Positions 5,832-8,576 of a stretch of DNA of 8,576 nt are shown piece after piece (position 1 is the stretch's first letter; every line of letters begins with the position of its first letter). The translations under genes and the position numbers were made by a program. Location of the stretch: positions 1-8,576 of the forward strand of contig DATCVA010000234.1 of the NCBI GenBank assembly GCA_036567205.1, given 5' to 3'. This DNA is from DATCVA01 sp036567205 (lineage in GTDB: Bacteria; Pseudomonadota; Gammaproteobacteria; Burkholderiales; Burkholderiaceae_B). Under the pieces are notes generated by a model. The model was given only the letters and a program-made list of their open reading frames with translations. It did no database searches and had not been told where the DNA came from.

Positions 5832-8576
5832 GGTTTTTTGCCCTGTTTATCATGAGGCCGGTGGCAACGACGCTGTTGTCCCTGGCGCTGGTGTTGACAG
5901 GCATGCTGGCTTTTCGATGGTTGCCAGTGGCGCCTTTGCCGCAAATGGATCTGGCCACTATCTCGGTAACGGCCAGCATGGCGGGCGCGAGTCCTGAAAC
6001 CATGGCGTCCAGCGTGGCGACGCCGCTGGAACAGTCGTTGGGGTCCATTGCCGGCATAACGGAAATGACGTCGCGCAGCTCCGAAGGCTCGACGCGCATT
6101 ACGCTGGTTTTCGATTTCGGCCGTGACATCAATAGCGCAGCGCGCGACGTTCAGGCAGCGATCAATGCGTCGCGATCCATGCTGCCGTCCAGCTTGCGCA
6201 GCAATCCTACCTACAATAAGGTCAATCCGGCGTCGGTGCCCATTATGGTGCTGGCCCTTACCTCCGACACGGTCAGCCAGGGGCAGCTTTACGATCTGGC
6301 GTCGACGGTAATCGCTCAGAAGCTGGCCCAGGTGCCGGGGGTGGGCGAGGTCGAGGTGGGCGGCAGTTCATTGCCAGCGATACGGGTCAGCCTTAATCCG
6401 CAGGCGCTGACGAATGCCGGTGTCGCGCTCGATGAGGTACGCGCTGCGCTATCCAACGCCAATACCATGCGTCCCAACGGCACGGTCGAGAACGATGCCT
6501 ATCACTGGCAAATCAATTCAGGCAATCAATTAAGCAAAGCGGCTCAGTACCGTCCGTTGATCGTGGCCTGGCGCGACGGATCACCCGTTCGCCTGCAAGA
6601 CGTGGCGCTGGTCGAGGACTCCGTCGAAGACATATTTAATTTTGGGTTCTTCAACAATAAAAGAGCCGTTCTGTTGCTGGTTCGGCGTCAGCCCGACGCA
6701 AATATCATCGAAACAGTTGATGCTATTTACGATCGCTTGCCGGCGTTTCAGTCGATGGTGCCTGCGCAAGTCAACTTGACGGTGGCTCAGGACCGAACTC
6801 CAAGCATCCGTGCCTCGCTGCACGAAGCTGAAGTTACCCTGCTTATTGCCGTGTTATTGGTGGTGTTGGTGGTGCTGCTGTTCTTGCGCAATATTCGCGC
6901 TGCGCTTATTCCCAGCATTGTGGTGCCGGCTTCGCTCATCACCACATTTAGCCTGATGTTGTGGTTTGGCTTTACCTTGAACACGATTTCCTTAATGGCG
7001 CTGATCGTTGCTACGGGGTTCGTGGTGGACGACGCCATCGTCGTTTTGGAAAACATTATGCGCCATCTCGAGCGCGGCGCGTCGCCAATGCGTGCCGCTT
7101 TGCGCGGCGTTAAGGAAGTTGGCTTTACGGTGGTCGCGATGAGCCTGTCGTTGGTGGCCGTGTTCATTCCGATATTGTTGATGGGCGGCGTGGTAGGGCG
7201 CGTATTTAAAGAATTTGCTATTACATTGTCGGCAGCCATTATGGTTTCCCTGGTCCTGTCGCTGGCGCTTACGCCCATGATGTGCTCGCGTCTGCTGCGC
7301 AGGCCAGTCGCTAAAACCAGACCGCCGGGCGCGCTGGCGCGGCGTGCCAAGTGGCTGGGCGATACGCTCTGGGAAGGGTATAAAAAATCGCTTGGATGGG
7401 CGCTGACGCATAGTCGTCTGGTTATGTTGTTGTTGCTCGCGACTATTGGGCTTAACGTGTATTTGTATACCGTGGTGCCCAAGGGGTTCTTCCCGCAGCA
7501 GGATACCGGTCAGGTACTGGGGTTCTTTCGAGTCGACCAGGGAACTTCGTTCTTGTCGATGCAGCCCAAGCTCGAGGACTTTCGCGAGCAGTTGCTTAAG
7601 GACCCCGCCATTGACAGCGTGACGGGGTATGCGCGCGGACGGGGCGGCAGCAACTCCAGCTTCATGCAGATCCAGCTTAAGCCGCTTGATCAGCGCGACG
7701 TTACCGCAGACCAGTTTGTGAACCGGGTACGCAATCAGTTTTTGCACGTACCCGGTGCGCGTTTGTTTCTGGTGCCCCAGCAAGACATACGGATAGGCGG
7801 CCGCCAGGGTTCGGCCTCTTATGACTACACCCTGATGGCCAGCGATCTGGCCGTTCTTAAAAAATGGCTGCCGACGGTGCAAAGGGCTCTGGCTGCGCTG
7901 CCGGAACTGGTCGATGTCGATACCGACACCGAAGACAAGGGACGGCGCGTCGAGCTGGTTATTGATCGCGATGCGGCCACGCGTCTGGGTGTAAGCATGT
8001 CGCTGATTGCGTCGACGTTGAATAACTCGTTCAGCCAGCGTCAGGTGTCGGTTATTTATGGTCCGCTTAATCAGTATCGCGTGGTTATGGGGGTTGACCC
8101 CCGGTACGCGCAAGATGCCGAATCGCTCAGGCAAGTCCAGGTCGTTACCGCCAGCGGCGATCGTGTTCCGCTGTCGGCCTTTACTCGTTTTGAAGTTGGC
8201 AATGCGCCGCTAAGCGTTCGGCATCAGGGGCTTTTTGCCGCCGATACGGTTTCGTTCAGTCTGGCGCCAGGCGTGTCGCTTCAGCAGGCCACGCTGGCTA
8301 TTGAAAATGCCGTGGCGCGCACCGGCTTGCCTACGCAGCAGATTCAGGCCGGCTTTCAGGGAACGGCGCAGGCGCTGCAGCAAACGCTGGCGCAGCAGCC
8401 CTGGCTGATTCTGGCTGCGCTGGTCACTATGTATATAGTGCTGGGCATGTTGTACGAAAGCTATATTCATCCCATTACCATCTTGTCGACTTTGCCTTCC
8501 GCTGGCATTGGCGCGTTGCTGGCGTTGATCATGGCCGGAGAAGAATTCTCGCTGATCGCGCTTATTGGTGTGTTTT
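5828..8576 (+). CDS. mdtC: MdtC-type RND multidrug efflux transporter subunit, 3' end outside window
   Basis: This is the second RND subunit of the MdtABC-type pump. The ATG at 5828 overlaps the mdtB TGA, and reading from it stays open to the window end (916 codons plus one base), so the gene is cut, not broken. About 110 residues remain to the right, judged from the 1025-aa E. coli MdtC. It begins MRFFALFIMRPVATT (TM1), followed by a periplasmic porter region with PLPQMDLATISVTASMAGAS and DVQAAINASRSMLPSSL. TM2 begins near 337; TM4 carries Asp401-Asp402 (GFVVDDAIVVLENIM); TM8 is at 859-878 (WLILAALVTMYIVLGMLYES). The frame ends inside TM10 (SLIALIGVF), so the proton-relay Lys and Thr of TM10/TM11 cannot be checked. 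MdtC-like stretches include SLSLVAVFIPILLMGGVVGR, TVVPKGFFPQQDTG and VPQQDIRIGGRQGSASYDYT, the last matching E. coli MdtC and not MdtB. A basic cytoplasmic linker (RRPVAKTRPPGALARRAKW) lies between TM6 and TM7. An outer-membrane factor gene may follow downstream. Confidence 0.94.
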   Translation, partial: MRFFALFIMRPVATTLLSLALVLTGMLAFRWLPVAPLPQMDLATISVTASMAGASPETMASSVATPLEQSLGSIAGITEMTSRSSEGSTRITLVFDFGRDINSAARDVQAAINASRSMLPSSLRSNPTYNKVNPASVPIMVLALTSDTVSQGQLYDLASTVIAQKLAQVPGVGEVEVGGSSLPAIRVSLNPQALTNAGVALDEVRAALSNANTMRPNGTVENDAYHWQINSGNQLSKAAQYRPLIVAWRDGSPVRLQDVALVEDSVEDIFNFGFFNNKRAVLLLVRRQPDANIIETVDAIYDRLPAFQSMVPAQVNLTVAQDRTPSIRASLHEAEVTLLIAVLLVVLVVLLFLRNIRAALIPSIVVPASLITTFSLMLWFGFTLNTISLMALIVATGFVVDDAIVVLENIMRHLERGASPMRAALRGVKEVGFTVVAMSLSLVAVFIPILLMGGVVGRVFKEFAITLSAAIMVSLVLSLALTPMMCSRLLRRPVAKTRPPGALARRAKWLGDTLWEGYKKSLGWALTHSRLVMLLLLATIGLNVYLYTVVPKGFFPQQDTGQVLGFFRVDQGTSFLSMQPKLEDFREQLLKDPAIDSVTGYARGRGGSNSSFMQIQLKPLDQRDVTADQFVNRVRNQFLHVPGARLFLVPQQDIRIGGRQGSASYDYTLMASDLAVLKKWLPTVQRALAALPELVDVDTDTEDKGRRVELVIDRDAATRLGVSMSLIASTLNNSFSQRQVSVIYGPLNQYRVVMGVDPRYAQDAESLRQVQVVTASGDRVPLSAFTRFEVGNAPLSVRHQGLFAADTVSFSLAPGVSLQQATLAIENAVARTGLPTQQIQAGFQGTAQALQQTLAQQPWLILAALVTMYIVLGMLYESYIHPITILSTLPSAGIGALLALIMAGEEFSLIALIGVF

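Noticed and set aside
6787..7482. Minus-strand open frame of 231 codons opposite mdtC
   Set aside because: It is a Thr/Asn/Ser-rich antisense shadow of the transmembrane-coding part of mdtC, without homology or a ribosome binding site that I could see.
4360..7510. Near-identical short DNA stretches in mdtB and mdtC (for example around 4366-4400 and 7474-7508)
   Set aside because: They encode the same conserved RND motif (VPKGFFPQQDTG) and reflect paralogy of the two genes, not a separate repeat element.
6992..8134. Long open frame of 380 codons on the minus strand opposite mdtC
   Set aside because: It lies wholly inside the well-supported mdtC frame, its translation is rich in His/Arg/Gln with no recognisable domain, and long antisense frames are common opposite GC-rich membrane protein genes.

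Overview
The window reads as an ordinary chromosomal segment of a betaproteobacterium, most likely Burkholderiales and probably near Alcaligenaceae. The basis is the coaE-zapD gene pair typical of that order, the sequence style of its ZapD (N-terminus ILYEYP.NERIR), and a moderately GC-rich base composition (judged by eye, not computed). The family assignment is inference; no search was run. Every convincing gene lies on the + strand.

Layout: (1) 2-304, the 3' end of coaE (dephospho-CoA kinase, last step of CoA synthesis), cut by the window edge. (2) 352-1104, zapD, an FtsZ-associated division protein, 47 nt behind coaE and probably co-transcribed with it. (3) 1105-1394, a 290-nt gap with no recognisable gene; its 3' part holds a weak promoter candidate, a perfect spaced palindrome that could be an operator, and the ribosome binding site of the next gene. 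(4) 1395-8576, a tight three-gene tripartite efflux operon of the MdtABC/MuxABC type: mdtA (periplasmic adaptor), mdtB (complete RND transporter, 1035 aa) and mdtC (second RND transporter, at least 916 codons, running off the right edge). mdtA and mdtB are 15 nt apart, and mdtB and mdtC overlap by ATGA.

In the E. coli MdtABC system, MdtB and MdtC form a mixed trimer in the inner membrane. MdtA joins that trimer to a TolC-type outer-membrane channel, and proton influx drives export of bile salts, detergents and some antibiotics such as novobiocin. Both transporters here match their E. coli counterparts separately: mdtB resembles MdtB and mdtC resembles MdtC, in the same order. This is therefore an orthologous operon, not a recent local duplication. 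No outer-membrane channel gene or dedicated regulator is visible; a channel gene could lie beyond the right edge.

I found no mobile element, CRISPR array, RNA gene or clearly novel system. The points most worth a second look are the palindrome before mdtA, the absence of a recognisable yacG after zapD, and the corrected zapD start.
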